Below, piece by piece: positions 18,701 to 26,357 of a stretch of 61,552 bases of DNA. The translations under genes and the position numbers were made by a program. The stretch is taken from assembly GCA_902766045.1 (NCBI GenBank), contig CACXCA010000045.1:1-61552 (forward strand), in the 5' to 3' direction. Source of the stretch: an uncultured Bacteroidales bacterium (GTDB lineage: Bacteria; Bacteroidota; Bacteroidia; Bacteroidales; Paludibacteraceae). Position 1 is the stretch's first letter; the number at the start of each line of letters is the position of its first letter. Under the pieces are notes generated by a model. That model did not search any database, was not told the DNA's origin, and saw only the letters and a list, made by a program, of their open reading frames with translations.

Positions 18701-21419
18701 CTCCTTTTTGATTATTTTCCCAAAGTTCCACCGAGATTCTATCCATTTTATTCATGTAGTTATGCGTAACAAGCATGATATAAATCTTATCTCCATACTT
18801 CATCACTGATTTCTGTGGTTTCCCAGATCTGCCAGAGAAAAAGCCAGACATTTCCATTTCGCTTGTTAAAATCAATGGAGTCCTTTCCTTCTTAAACCAA
18901 TGCAACCCTTTTTGTTCCAAATTTTCTATTTTTAAGTTTGGTATATTCATAAGAGACGCATCTATCATAATACTTTTCCTTCCTTCAAGTTTGACAACGT
19001 CTTCAGTGAACATCAACTCTATCCTTGCTGTTCCTTTTTCATCGAATCTAGCATCATCCGTCAATTTTTCTATAAGAGCATTTTCCCCCATGTCCCACAG
19101 AAACAGACGCACCTTTTGGAGTAACTCATTACTATTCCTTAAATCTTTCCATGCTGGTATATTTATTTCAAGATAAATTTTTTCTTCAAATCCGACTTTA
19201 CTCACCTTTTTATGATATTTATCAACAAATTGCCACGTCTCAATTATGGGTTTAAGCACCTCAAAATTGTATTTTTCTTTTACAAAAGAAAGACAATGAC
19301 TTCCCACTTCACCCGTACCAAAATTTAAAGAAATTTCATCTGTTGTATCCTTTTGAACTTTCCCGTCCAACTTATATTCATACGCACCATCTTTATCTAA
19401 ATAATCATCATAGTAAAACTTAACTTTAAAACGATATTGAATGCCAGCATAAAGAATATCGCGGACTGGATTAACAATGCCGATAGCAGCATTACGTTGT
19501 ATTATTAACGTACGAGAATACTTTTTCCGTCCATTATTATAGTTACTTAAATAATCGTCGCAACATTGATCCAAAGATAGAGTAATTGTAACCTCACCTT
19601 CTTTTTCGAGTTTTAATTCACAAGACTCTCCACGGCATACCACATTATATTTTTTTATAGGTTCCTCAACATTCTTTTTCTCCTCTTGTTTTCCCCCCCC
19701 CTTACTTTTCTTATTATCTTTTTTCTTAATCTCTATTTCCTTATCTTCAATTTTCCATTCCGCATACCTCAGGACATTAGACTTACCGTAACTATTCATC
19801 GGACGCACCAACAAATATATGGTTGTTTCAGGTCTGACCATAGGAGGGACCTCTTCTCTCCCCATTTTATCTAGCGATACAGATGCAAATACAATACTAT
19901 TAACTTGCTTGATTTTTAAATACTTAATATCTACGACACCAGCCTCTCCTATTTTAGGTTTCATAGGTATTAGATCGGACAAAATCGACATTTTTCCCTC
20001 TGTCAATAAAATAGTAATATCAATATTAGGATAAAAACATGACACTTTTAACGAAAAATGATATTCTGTATTGACACTATACTTTAGAATCCAATCTGTA
20101 TGAATATACTCATTAACGAGAATACAAAAATGTTCTTTCCTATCTAACGGTTCTTTCCTATCTATCGGTACTGCAGTACGAACTACAAATTCTATCTCAT
20201 CAGAAAATCTATGAACATATCTTTCAACCTCAACTTCTGTATATTGCTGGGGTCTTCCAAAATCTCTTGTTGTGCTGGCATAGCCCCCCCCCTGTGTAAA
20301 ATAGCATTCTTTGCTTTTTATATTAACCTTGAATTTTTCAGGAATATTGGCACCAAAGTGGTAGTTACTTTTTAATACGTCTGCTTGCTTATTCGAATTT
20401 TGAATAGATTGATAGGTTATATTGGGATTATCTTGTTTCAACGGGACACTTTCTTTAAACTTCTCCTTAGAATTTAAAGCAGGGTCTCCCTCCATTTTCA
20501 CGTCCAAAATACGATTATGTTCCAACACTTCCACCTTTATCGCACAATTTACATCTTTTGGAATTCCGTTTTTTCCCCCTTCAATAGTTTTTTTATGATC
20601 AATCTTTTTGTATCCTTCTACCATAGCGTTTGATCCACCCTCAACATAATAAACACCAGGCTCTTTAAGCTTTAAATTAAACGGAGAACATGTCATTTTA
20701 TATAACACAAGTTTATCCAAAAATATTTTTTCTTCGGAAATTGGTTTCTGGTTTTTATTTTTTTGCTGTTTTTGTACTATCCCCTTTCTTCTTTTAGAAA
20801 CAGCCCAATTGACAAATTCTGTTGCTTTCAATTCAACATTACCTTTTTTATAAGCATAAAGAGTAATTAATTCATTAGGCCTAACATACATCGAATCCTT
20901 AAACTTGTATCTTTTCTTTTCTCCAAGTTTTGTCGCAGAAACACTATATATAGATTGAGGCTGGGGTTGTGTCTTTTTCCCCTGATTGACAGGAAAAGTC
21001 ACCTGTAACGCAAATGGGAAATTACAAAGTGCCTCCATCTTTACGTCAAAATCTCCTGCAGAGACACCTTGTGTTTGTCCAGGAAACACACATGAAATCT
21101 CACCTGCAAAAACTGGACATTTCATTTTACTACTTTCTGTGATTGCATTTTTTTTACCCTGTGGTTCTGTTGTATTAGGAGTCCATACTCCATTTGCATA
21201 ATTGCATATAGGTGCCTGTTTATTAGGATTCTGCATGCAATTCACGAAAGGAGACGTCGCAATTTTGAATGTAACATCCTTATCTGTCACAATTGCTTTT
21301 CCCTGAGCCATTATCGTTTGATTGGAAGTGACAGCTATCTGACAAGGTGCACCTCCATATTGACATTTGTAGATTGCGCCATCTACCGCATATTGATCAC
21401 CACTATTTTTCTTAGCCAT
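15738..21419 (-). CDS. PAAR-like T6SS effector with GH19-like and LAS-type peptidase domains
   Basis: A 1893-residue probable T6SS cargo. Residues 1-130 form a Cys-containing PAAR-like (DUF4280) tip domain (YAVDGAIYKCQYGG, APICNYANG, KCPVFAGE) expected to cap VgrG. Residues about 150-980 are beta-rich, repeated immunoglobulin-like segments. Residues 980-1130 are a Pro/Gln/Asn-rich linker containing two ANMPPHRQ copies. Residues 1230-1440 resemble GH19 chitinase/lysozyme (FFAAVYVESGP, NYVYSDRKDLGN, WNFRGRGLCQITGR). Residues 1700-1840 carry an HxxxxxxD...HxH pattern (SQTHRNGMAFDF, NHIHLGG) as in LAS/M15 murein peptidases. It could therefore cut both glycan and peptide of peptidoglycan in the periplasm. 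It lies just after vgrG1 and a 281-aa gene. Two G9 tracts interrupt the frame region. Confidence 0.8.
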   Translation of the reverse strand: MAKKNSGDQYAVDGAIYKCQYGGAPCQIAVTSNQTIMAQGKAIVTDKDVTFKIATSPFVNCMQNPNKQAPICNYANGVWTPNTTEPQGKKNAITESSKMKCPVFAGEISCVFPGQTQGVSAGDFDVKMEALCNFPFALQVTFPVNQGKKTQPQPQSIYSVSATKLGEKKRYKFKDSMYVRPNELITLYAYKKGNVELKATEFVNWAVSKRRKGIVQKQQKNKNQKPISEEKIFLDKLVLYKMTCSPFNLKLKEPGVYYVEGGSNAMVEGYKKIDHKKTIEGGKNGIPKDVNCAIKVEVLEHNRILDVKMEGDPALNSKEKFKESVPLKQDNPNITYQSIQNSNKQADVLKSNYHFGANIPEKFKVNIKSKECYFTQGGGYASTTRDFGRPQQYTEVEVERYVHRFSDEIEFVVRTAVPIDRKEPLDRKEHFCILVNEYIHTDWILKYSVNTEYHFSLKVSCFYPNIDITILLTEGKMSILSDLIPMKPKIGEAGVVDIKYLKIKQVNSIVFASVSLDKMGREEVPPMVRPETTIYLLVRPMNSYGKSNVLRYAEWKIEDKEIEIKKKDNKKSKGGGKQEEKKNVEEPIKKYNVVCRGESCELKLEKEGEVTITLSLDQCCDDYLSNYNNGRKKYSRTLIIQRNAAIGIVNPVRDILYAGIQYRFKVKFYYDDYLDKDGAYEYKLDGKVQKDTTDEISLNFGTGEVGSHCLSFVKEKYNFEVLKPIIETWQFVDKYHKKVSKVGFEEKIYLEINIPAWKDLRNSNELLQKVRLFLWDMGENALIEKLTDDARFDEKGTARIELMFTEDVVKLEGRKSIMIDASLMNIPNLKIENLEQKGLHWFKKERTPLILTSEMEMSGFFSGRSGKPQKSVMKYGDKIYIMLVTHNYMNKMDRISVELWENNQKGDSDKLIEIFTNDDERFESDEYGKVKVNLSNLFTDGSAHGENPNPRLFYFRVKLDENVVYQYPQTQDDVFNMKFKKRCESAPANDSQEVLSGDEEQPSVQNEEQNTDATQRPEINEGRDANMPPHRQGGDGGRDANMPPHRQEGNGERNMEGSRRAMLNNEQREEVHQRPMQDAPQNTDAPQPTTAPTDSQTVPSTNASQQTESECDDSDTAVITQDEEVYTISKGDTSCDDNLKSKVRSYLWQLKVGKDKEVQRLNSTLAIIAPVIVGEELTDGERNNGESQSACKNCHEEYELMAKRLKEVFDKVDENKLKIIAQAYCDYQYKLCMDSCWAKAVFFAAVYVESGPNLTIRKGEGFNYSVANLYYSGTFSRFKGNPSLCVEYGATNTSSCFKYTPSNKDIDTASFSKIDSVVEEGITSYIFKKDYIGKDKWDDKIHSHSCDSKKLANYVYSDRKDLGNKGGDDGWNFRGRGLCQITGRGAYTSIQNIMRSVGYNVDLENNPDLVVNDIRVATVSSMAFFVWKGLNMRNICDEYVDKNKIDFKKVGDDSDVKHGIDIVTRKMGNNPATSMKIKVGDENVSLLRNHRGKHLVFKDLMFEAFDLKNCQCKSVRTDETDIITYHIYSNRRIEKHIPLNITNKNIYRYVYHTEKASYLVAERKIIRDGFYFNENPVGVKDENRKNTELIYTYNKELKKIDGKDVYVKYRSNGVPEYVIVNAKDSSLKKGITNKLYKTDGRHTEVVRIDEVPNNGDEAIIDVVNQPGTLSFYVENEVFISYRVDLTQTERCYTNPTIMAIAIGILAEYGATKLAEVGKLYKDAYNDDKSDVRPVYSPHSYCRSQKEDNTTEPNFTFEGKFCRSGTGNVDKLGTGFPSQTHRNGMAFDFCYGKKSDDEKIIEIAKGYGFQNILCGTLPEYQRKGAKNDTNHNNHIHLGGLKYYKVNRDSKGDLIITKEGVISRTPILCGPLDDKPWGLANYVEIKEKEEGKNEK
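19693..19701 (-). repeat. G9 homopolymer within the effector gene (tract 1)
   Basis: Nine consecutive C on the plus strand (nine G in the coding strand), in frame as part of SKGGGKQEE at about residue 575. A run this long is rare in AT-rich DNA and is prone to slipped-strand length change, which would frameshift the effector before its enzymatic domains. Confidence 0.85.
20284..20292 (-). repeat. G9 homopolymer within the effector gene (tract 2)
   Basis: A second nine-base G tract in the same coding strand, encoding the Gly-Gly-Gly of FTQGGGYAS at about residue 378. It lies 582 nt upstream of tract 1 in the gene. Both are currently in frame. Confidence 0.85.
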
Positions 21420-21428
21420 ATATTATTT

Positions 21429-22274
21429 CTATCTTCTGCTAACAATTAAACTAAAACTTCTCTGCAAATCTGTATCTGACAAATTCGCATCTGCTTTCAT
21501 TTCAATCTTTTCAATCATTCCATCTGCATCAAACAGACACGTGCCTTTCAAATCAACACTCAAACCCTCCAACTGTGTCTCTTTCATGCCCAACGTCTCT
21601 GCAATAGCGGCAAGATCGGATTCTTCCTTGTTCAGATACCCCACGATTTCAACCTTTCTTATCCCGTCCGTCTCCGACACCGCTAACTCTTCTGTCAAAA
21701 CTGTTCTTGCAGCTCCGAAAACACCTGGGAAGAATTGTGTCACAATCATCTGCCCATTCTTCCCGTAATCCATCCAATAACCATAAAAGAAACGGTTGTA
21801 AAGCAGATCCGACTCAACTATCTGTAAATACCGACGTTCATCTTTTATTATGGACTCAATCTGCTGGGTCCACCCTTTTATGGTTGAAAGCACATTTTCA
21901 TCCCTGCTCACAAAATAATTATCCAGATATATTCTGGTATATTCCCAATTTTTCAATATCTCTTCCCTGTTCAGCACCTTCTCAATCTTACCATCCGCAG
22001 TGAGCTGCAATTCAAGTTTGTTCAACACTTCCCCGGACTTTATAAAGTAATGTTCCACAGGATTGGGACAAAAACGCTTACCGTCTTTTCTGACGTTTCG
22101 CCTCTCCACCTTGGCTACGATTCCCGATGACCTGGAACGATCAATGGCGACACTCACCTCTTCCGTGTATTGCGTTCCAGGCGCGCTATCATTGCCTGGC
22201 GCATCTCGAAATTTGAAGTGTTTACTTACACTGTATTCTCTCGTTGCACTATCTGCTTTCAACTCAATCTTCAT
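21429..22274 (-). CDS. Unknown T6SS-island protein, possible effector adaptor
   Basis: A 281-residue protein with no signal peptide or membrane segment, starting MKIELKADSATREYSVSK. I do not recognise the family. It has two beta-rich parts around a helical, charged middle (KNWEYTRIYLDNYF, QQIESIIKDERRYLQIVE). It lies 12 nt after vgrG1 and 9 nt before the PAAR-like effector. That is the usual place of T6SS chaperones/adaptors that load a cargo onto VgrG. The adaptor role is inferred from position only; the second vgrG island has no equivalent gene. Confidence 0.6.
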   Translation of the reverse strand: MKIELKADSATREYSVSKHFKFRDAPGNDSAPGTQYTEEVSVAIDRSRSSGIVAKVERRNVRKDGKRFCPNPVEHYFIKSGEVLNKLELQLTADGKIEKVLNREEILKNWEYTRIYLDNYFVSRDENVLSTIKGWTQQIESIIKDERRYLQIVESDLLYNRFFYGYWMDYGKNGQMIVTQFFPGVFGAARTVLTEELAVSETDGIRKVEIVGYLNKEESDLAAIAETLGMKETQLEGLSVDLKGTCLFDADGMIEKIEMKADANLSDTDLQRSFSLIVSRR

Positions 22275-22286
22275 CTCTTCGCCTTT

Positions 22287-24155
22287 TTAGAATAGGTTCA
22301 CTTTGCCTTTGGCCTGAGCTTCTATATCACCTCCCGTAGCAAGGACAAGGTTCTCCTTGTTGCTGTCGATTTCTATCTTCTTTGATGTGATTTCAACCTC
22401 CGAATCCGCCAACAGCGACAAACTGTCCGAATTATGCTGCGCATTTTCTGTAACTGAGGTTGACAGGTTCTTGGCCGTCACGGAAATCTCCTCTCCTGTC
22501 ACGAGATTGGTATTTTCATTTGCATACAAATTCATTTCCTTGCTTGCATCCAGAACCACATCCTCTCCTGCATGTATCGACACTGTCTGTGCAGCATCAA
22601 TGCTGATATTATTGGCAAGCAATGAGATCGTCTCCCCTGCCGACAATTGTATATTTTTACCTTTCGTATCAAGTTTGATGACATTGCCATTTTTATCAGA
22701 AATGGTTATTGCCCAGTCACTATTATCATCATTAAACACAATCTGATGTCCGCTCTTCGTCATAATGCTATGGATATTATTCCCGTCACCGCCTCCGGCT
22801 CCGTTCGCTCCAGTGAACAGGCTTCCCATCACATACGGACGACTTGGGTCGCCATACTCGAAGCCCACCATCACTTGGTCGCCCTCTTCTGGGATGAACA
22901 CCAATCCCCTGTTCGTCATGCCACTACCTCCTGCGTCGGGACTCTGCACCCGAATCCAGTTGGTGCTCTTGCTCAACCGCTTCTGCCAATCAAACTGCAC
23001 CTGAACTCGTCCGAGACTTTTCGGATCACTGTTGCTGCTCACCGTCGCCACCTCCGGATAGGCCTTCACCCTGTCAAGATACTGCTGGGTCACATACTCA
23101 TGTCCGTCCGGCGTCGCTATGAAATGATTGCTGTAGTTCCCCGCCTTGTTCACCTTGTGCACAATGCTCACAATGCGGAACCGGCCCATCGAGGAGACTT
23201 GCATCTTCGACGGAAAGTTGATCTCCACCACACACCCTAGTTTGATTCGACACGTGCGGGTCTCGCCCTCCACGTTGAACATGCCGCCTTCCAATGCGTG
23301 CTGTTTATTATCTGCATACGTCATCAGACAACCTTTGTCTGTCAACGGAGAACCTGAAACAATGTTCTCCTCCTCTTCGTACAGTCTGTCGGACGCTTTC
23401 GACACCTCCTTCAGCACCCCGCTGAGCGACGACTGACTGGCATTCACCCTGTCGGTCGTGTCCTGCTCCATGAAATACTCAAAGGCCGACACCTTATGCG
23501 GCAACACGGACGCATGTGTACGGAGACTGAAGACATCCTGTTCGAACACCAGCGTCTCCTCCCCACAGTTACCTGGCTTGCCGAACCATAACTTCTTGCC
23601 GTCGTAGAAGAACAGCTCGTTATAGGTGCTGGACAGACGATTCAAGAACCCGAACACGCTCTCCTTGTAGCGCATCACGTACGGCACAATGCCGTCGAAG
23701 TGAGGCTGACACTCCACCTGCAGTCCGGACGGTGAAACCACCTCCGAGACAATGTTTTTCAATGTACTATCCGTGAAACTATCCATGCCGAGGGCACCGT
23801 TCAAACGCATCACATCCCCCTCGCCGATGAAATGGACCCTGTTGCTGCGGTGATTATAATAATCATAATCCGGCTCACTCTCCCAGGCATCAATGCGGAC
23901 ATCCGTCACATACCCAGAAAACTCGTACGACTCACCAGACCCCTGCTGTTCAAAACGTATCAACGCACGAGCGCCTACATACGACATCAGTTTCTGTGGC
24001 GACTCCTTCCACATCTCATCTTGCGACATGAAATCTCGCACCACATCAAAATGATGACACGAATTCACACTCTGCTCCAACGTGAGCGATTCGAATGGTA
24101 TCTCCTCTCCGTCGAGTCTCACCTTAGGTCTTACCGGATTCAAATTTTGCGACAT
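22287..24155 (-). CDS. vgrG: T6SS spike protein VgrG (copy 1)
   Basis: A 622-residue VgrG/TssI. The N-terminal gp27-like region (SQNLNPVRPKVRLDGEE ... FGFLNRLSSTYNELFFYDG) is followed by a gp5-like OB fold (RVQVQFDWQKR, WIRVQSPDAGG, VFIPEEGDQVMVGFEYGDP) and a C-terminal beta-helix needle from about residue 475 made of short polar repeats. It forms the trimeric tip of the Hcp tube and should carry the PAAR-like effector encoded 867 nt downstream. The first 480 residues are nearly the same as in VgrG copy 2 (34814-36709), while the needle regions differ clearly. It heads a cargo island 12.5 kb away from the core T6SS genes. Confidence 0.95.
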   Translation of the reverse strand: MSQNLNPVRPKVRLDGEEIPFESLTLEQSVNSCHHFDVVRDFMSQDEMWKESPQKLMSYVGARALIRFEQQGSGESYEFSGYVTDVRIDAWESEPDYDYYNHRSNRVHFIGEGDVMRLNGALGMDSFTDSTLKNIVSEVVSPSGLQVECQPHFDGIVPYVMRYKESVFGFLNRLSSTYNELFFYDGKKLWFGKPGNCGEETLVFEQDVFSLRTHASVLPHKVSAFEYFMEQDTTDRVNASQSSLSGVLKEVSKASDRLYEEEENIVSGSPLTDKGCLMTYADNKQHALEGGMFNVEGETRTCRIKLGCVVEINFPSKMQVSSMGRFRIVSIVHKVNKAGNYSNHFIATPDGHEYVTQQYLDRVKAYPEVATVSSNSDPKSLGRVQVQFDWQKRLSKSTNWIRVQSPDAGGSGMTNRGLVFIPEEGDQVMVGFEYGDPSRPYVMGSLFTGANGAGGGDGNNIHSIMTKSGHQIVFNDDNSDWAITISDKNGNVIKLDTKGKNIQLSAGETISLLANNISIDAAQTVSIHAGEDVVLDASKEMNLYANENTNLVTGEEISVTAKNLSTSVTENAQHNSDSLSLLADSEVEITSKKIEIDSNKENLVLATGGDIEAQAKGKVNLF

Positions 24156-24233
24156 ATATTTAAATTATTTCTTTTTTTATATTCAACTTAATACCCCATC
24201 ATTAATATTATTCATCAACATAAATTAGCATCA

Positions 24234-24267
24234 CAAATTTATATATATTTTTTCGAAAATTCTACAA
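24234..24267 (-). promoter_or_regulatory. Possible promoter of vgrG copy 1
   Basis: Minus strand: -7 box TAAATTTG (24234-24241), with ATTG (24264-24267) 22 bp upstream, about 80 nt before the vgrG1 start. The -33 match and spacing are imperfect. Confidence 0.45.
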
Positions 24268-24299
24268 TTAAATCAAGATAAAAGAGTTAAGAAGTATGT

Positions 24300-24700
24300 A
24301 GGGACGTGGTGTGCCGCGTCTGTGTGTGGACCCCTCACCGTATTATGCGTCATGTCCCCTCCCTAACAGGATGCCATATCACAGACGCAGGTGCAAACCT
24401 GCGGCCATATTGTAGGTTGTTTCAAATTAATTGACATGTTTTTGTGTCACCCCTTTGGGGTTCCTGTGCCGCCCGTCACATTCCAAACACGGGTTCACAC
24501 CCGTGCCTATGGTATGCCACCCCTGCCGGGGTTGGGGGCATCACGTTACAGACCATTGCCACCCATTCGTCCTATTTGTCCTATTAGTCCCACAAAAAAC
24601 CGCCTACAAACACGGGTTTACACACCATGCCTGTGATATACCACCCCTACCAGGGTTGGGGGCATCACGTCACGTTACAGCCTTTCAGGCTGGCGACGTC
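24300..24700. repeat. REP-like palindromic repeat cluster B
   Basis: Non-coding stretch between vgrG1 and the decayed PAAR start, composed of GGACGTGGTGTGCCGCGTC-type, GCAGGTGCAAACCTGC, ACCCCTTTGGGGT, CACGGGTTCACACCCGTG, CCCCTGCCGGGGTTGGGG (twice, slightly varied) and GCCTTTCAGGCTGGC palindromes. A block of about 110 nt matches cluster A (13840-13970), including the motif series ending GTCCCACAAAAAAC. Open frames here are repeat translations. Confidence 0.75.
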
Positions 24701-24766
24701 CTAACGACACTGCACAATCGATCCCATGCTGGTCGCACCAGTCAGGGTTACCATAAATTTGGGCAT
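24701..24766 (-). pseudogene. Remnant 5' end of a PAAR effector gene
   Basis: Starting at the ATG at 24766, codons 1-20 read MPKFMVTLTGATSMGSIVQC, the same as the start of the intact PAAR effector at 33390. Almost every base is shared, including the flanking intergenic DNA. Homology stops abruptly after GTGCAGTGT (about 24709) and a TAG follows at 24701-24703 inside REP sequence. It is 7 nt downstream of the lipoprotein gene at 24773-26038, as the intact effector is of its own lipoprotein. I infer a deleted or replaced effector. Confidence 0.8.
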
Positions 24767-24772
24767 AGCAGA

Positions 24773-26038
24773 TTACATTTTTTTTAATTTCACCCGATAT
24801 TTCTGAGGCTTGACTCCATATTCCTCTATTCTATATCTATAGTCCTCTTCTTCCTCTTCATTAAGGTTGAATCCTGTCACTTTCAATTCATGGCCCAATG
24901 GATAGGGGGTCTGATAATAGCCCTCCAATCCATCTTCCGTGACCCGATAGCAAAACAAGTCCATGCCAAAATCCTTATATTCATAATGCGGATAATAGTC
25001 ATCGTCTCCTGGCTCCAAACCTTCGGAGGCTCTCACTTTCTCTATGTGTTTAATCCGAAATTGGCCGTCATACCAATATGAATCACAAAAATAGATGTTC
25101 TTTCTGTCTCTTTCGGAAGGGATTATTTCCATCTGTTCCGGGAACTCAAGCAAGGACCATTCTCCGACTCTTTCCCCAAATTTTCCTGAGTTCCTAAAAA
25201 ATAGTTGGTCCTCCCCTCCAAACGGATACCTTCGGAGATAATAGACAGGTTCTTCTCCAATTGTTCCCTCATAAAGAAGAGTGGGGAGGTCGGTGTGGTA
25301 TTTATCCAAATCCTCGCCCGTGATAAGCGCCGAACGTCCGTAGTCGTTCAGTAACGGTTCAATGTCAGAGATGTTTATTTTCAAATACTTATACTGGTCA
25401 AAACGCGAACTAAGGCTTATTAGAACCCCAATTTGAGTCTGATTAAACTCAAAATTAGACAAATCAACAAGGTCATCTTCATCAATCAATTCGTATCCTA
25501 ATAGTTTACTTTGAAACAGATAATAGTTTTCTTCACTGAAAAAATCCTCCAAATGGTACAGATCTCCCGTCTTTGGATTAAAATTGTAGTATATATACCC
25601 CGCTCTCGTTGATCCATATTCGATTCTAATTCTAAGATTGCGCGAAAAGCTATTATCAGAAAATCTTATCGACGGCATGTCCTCCTCGTATGAAAATCTC
25701 ACAAAATGATCGATACCATCCACACAAGACCCATCGGGTCCATTGAAAACCACCCCAAAATTACCCATTTGAAGTCGAACGTTCACCTTTCGCTCCACCT
25801 CCTTGTCCTCCATCTGTACATATGGAAACTTATAATCACGTCCATACCGAAGACTGCGGCTCTCCATTTTAATGATTTTATATCCTTCCAAGGGTTCGAA
25901 CGGAACATTCGTCGTATCTTCTCCCATTTCATACGCCACTTCTTTTAGTATATTTATCATTCCATTACAAATCTTGGAGCAACTTAAAAAGAGAGGCATA
26001 ATTGCCATGATTAAAATTATTGTTCTTATCTTTCTCAT
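24773..26038 (-). CDS. Lipoprotein paired with the PAAR remnant, orphan immunity candidate
   Basis: A 421-residue predicted lipoprotein: signal peptide RKIRTIILIMAIMPLFLSC with lipobox Cys at about residue 20. The mature part has no family I recognise (VVFNGPDGSCVDGIDH, YYNFNPKTGDLYHLEDFF, RSALITGEDLDKYHTDLP). It is closely similar along its length to the 424-aa lipoprotein at 33397-34671, which precedes an intact PAAR effector. Here only 20 codons of the effector remain, so this copy is an orphan. Retention of an immunity gene after effector loss is common and fits; it has its own good promoter (26108-26138). Confidence 0.65.
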   Translation of the reverse strand: MRKIRTIILIMAIMPLFLSCSKICNGMINILKEVAYEMGEDTTNVPFEPLEGYKIIKMESRSLRYGRDYKFPYVQMEDKEVERKVNVRLQMGNFGVVFNGPDGSCVDGIDHFVRFSYEEDMPSIRFSDNSFSRNLRIRIEYGSTRAGYIYYNFNPKTGDLYHLEDFFSEENYYLFQSKLLGYELIDEDDLVDLSNFEFNQTQIGVLISLSSRFDQYKYLKINISDIEPLLNDYGRSALITGEDLDKYHTDLPTLLYEGTIGEEPVYYLRRYPFGGEDQLFFRNSGKFGERVGEWSLLEFPEQMEIIPSERDRKNIYFCDSYWYDGQFRIKHIEKVRASEGLEPGDDDYYPHYEYKDFGMDLFCYRVTEDGLEGYYQTPYPLGHELKVTGFNLNEEEEEDYRYRIEEYGVKPQKYRVKLKKM

Positions 26039-26107
26039 ATTCTATATATGATTTATCTTGTTCCGACTGAATTTTCTTGATTGTTCAAAAACATATCATC
26101 TATAATA

Positions 26108-26138
26108 CAAATATATGAACAAAATCCAGATCTTCAAA
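26108..26138 (-). promoter_or_regulatory. Promoter of the orphan lipoprotein gene
   Basis: Minus strand: TTTG (26135-26138), a 19-bp spacer, TATATTTG (26108-26115), a full consensus match about 70 nt before the start codon. Confidence 0.7.
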
Positions 26139-26159
26139 TTCATCAGTCGTTTATTTGGC

Positions 26160-26305
26160 TTACCCAGGGCGATGCCCATGGGCTATATCTGTTTTGGCCT
26201 TTCAGGCCTATGCGGCACATTCCCTGACGATTAACCACACGGGTTCACACACCACCCCAGGACGTTACCATGGACTATATTTGTTTTAGTCTTTCAGACC
26301 TGAAA
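26160..26305. repeat. REP-like palindromic repeat cluster C
   Basis: Short non-coding cluster with CCCAGGGCGATGCCCATGGG, GGCCTTTCAGGCC and CACGGGTTCACACACC units like those of clusters A and B, between two divergent gene starts. Confidence 0.65.
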
Positions 26306-26335
26306 TTTGAATTATTGTTTTTTTCCGTAAATTTG
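26306..26335 (+). promoter_or_regulatory. Promoter of the YD-repeat protein gene
   Basis: TTTG (26306-26309), an 18-bp spacer, TAAATTTG (26328-26335), 22 nt before the ATG at 26358. Confidence 0.6.
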
Positions 26336-26357
26336 CATCATCATCAATACTAAATTT

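Noticed and set aside
24391-24787. Overlapping plus-strand frames of 81 and 118 aa in cluster B
   Set aside because: Both translate REP-like repeats; similar frames appear wherever the repeats occur.
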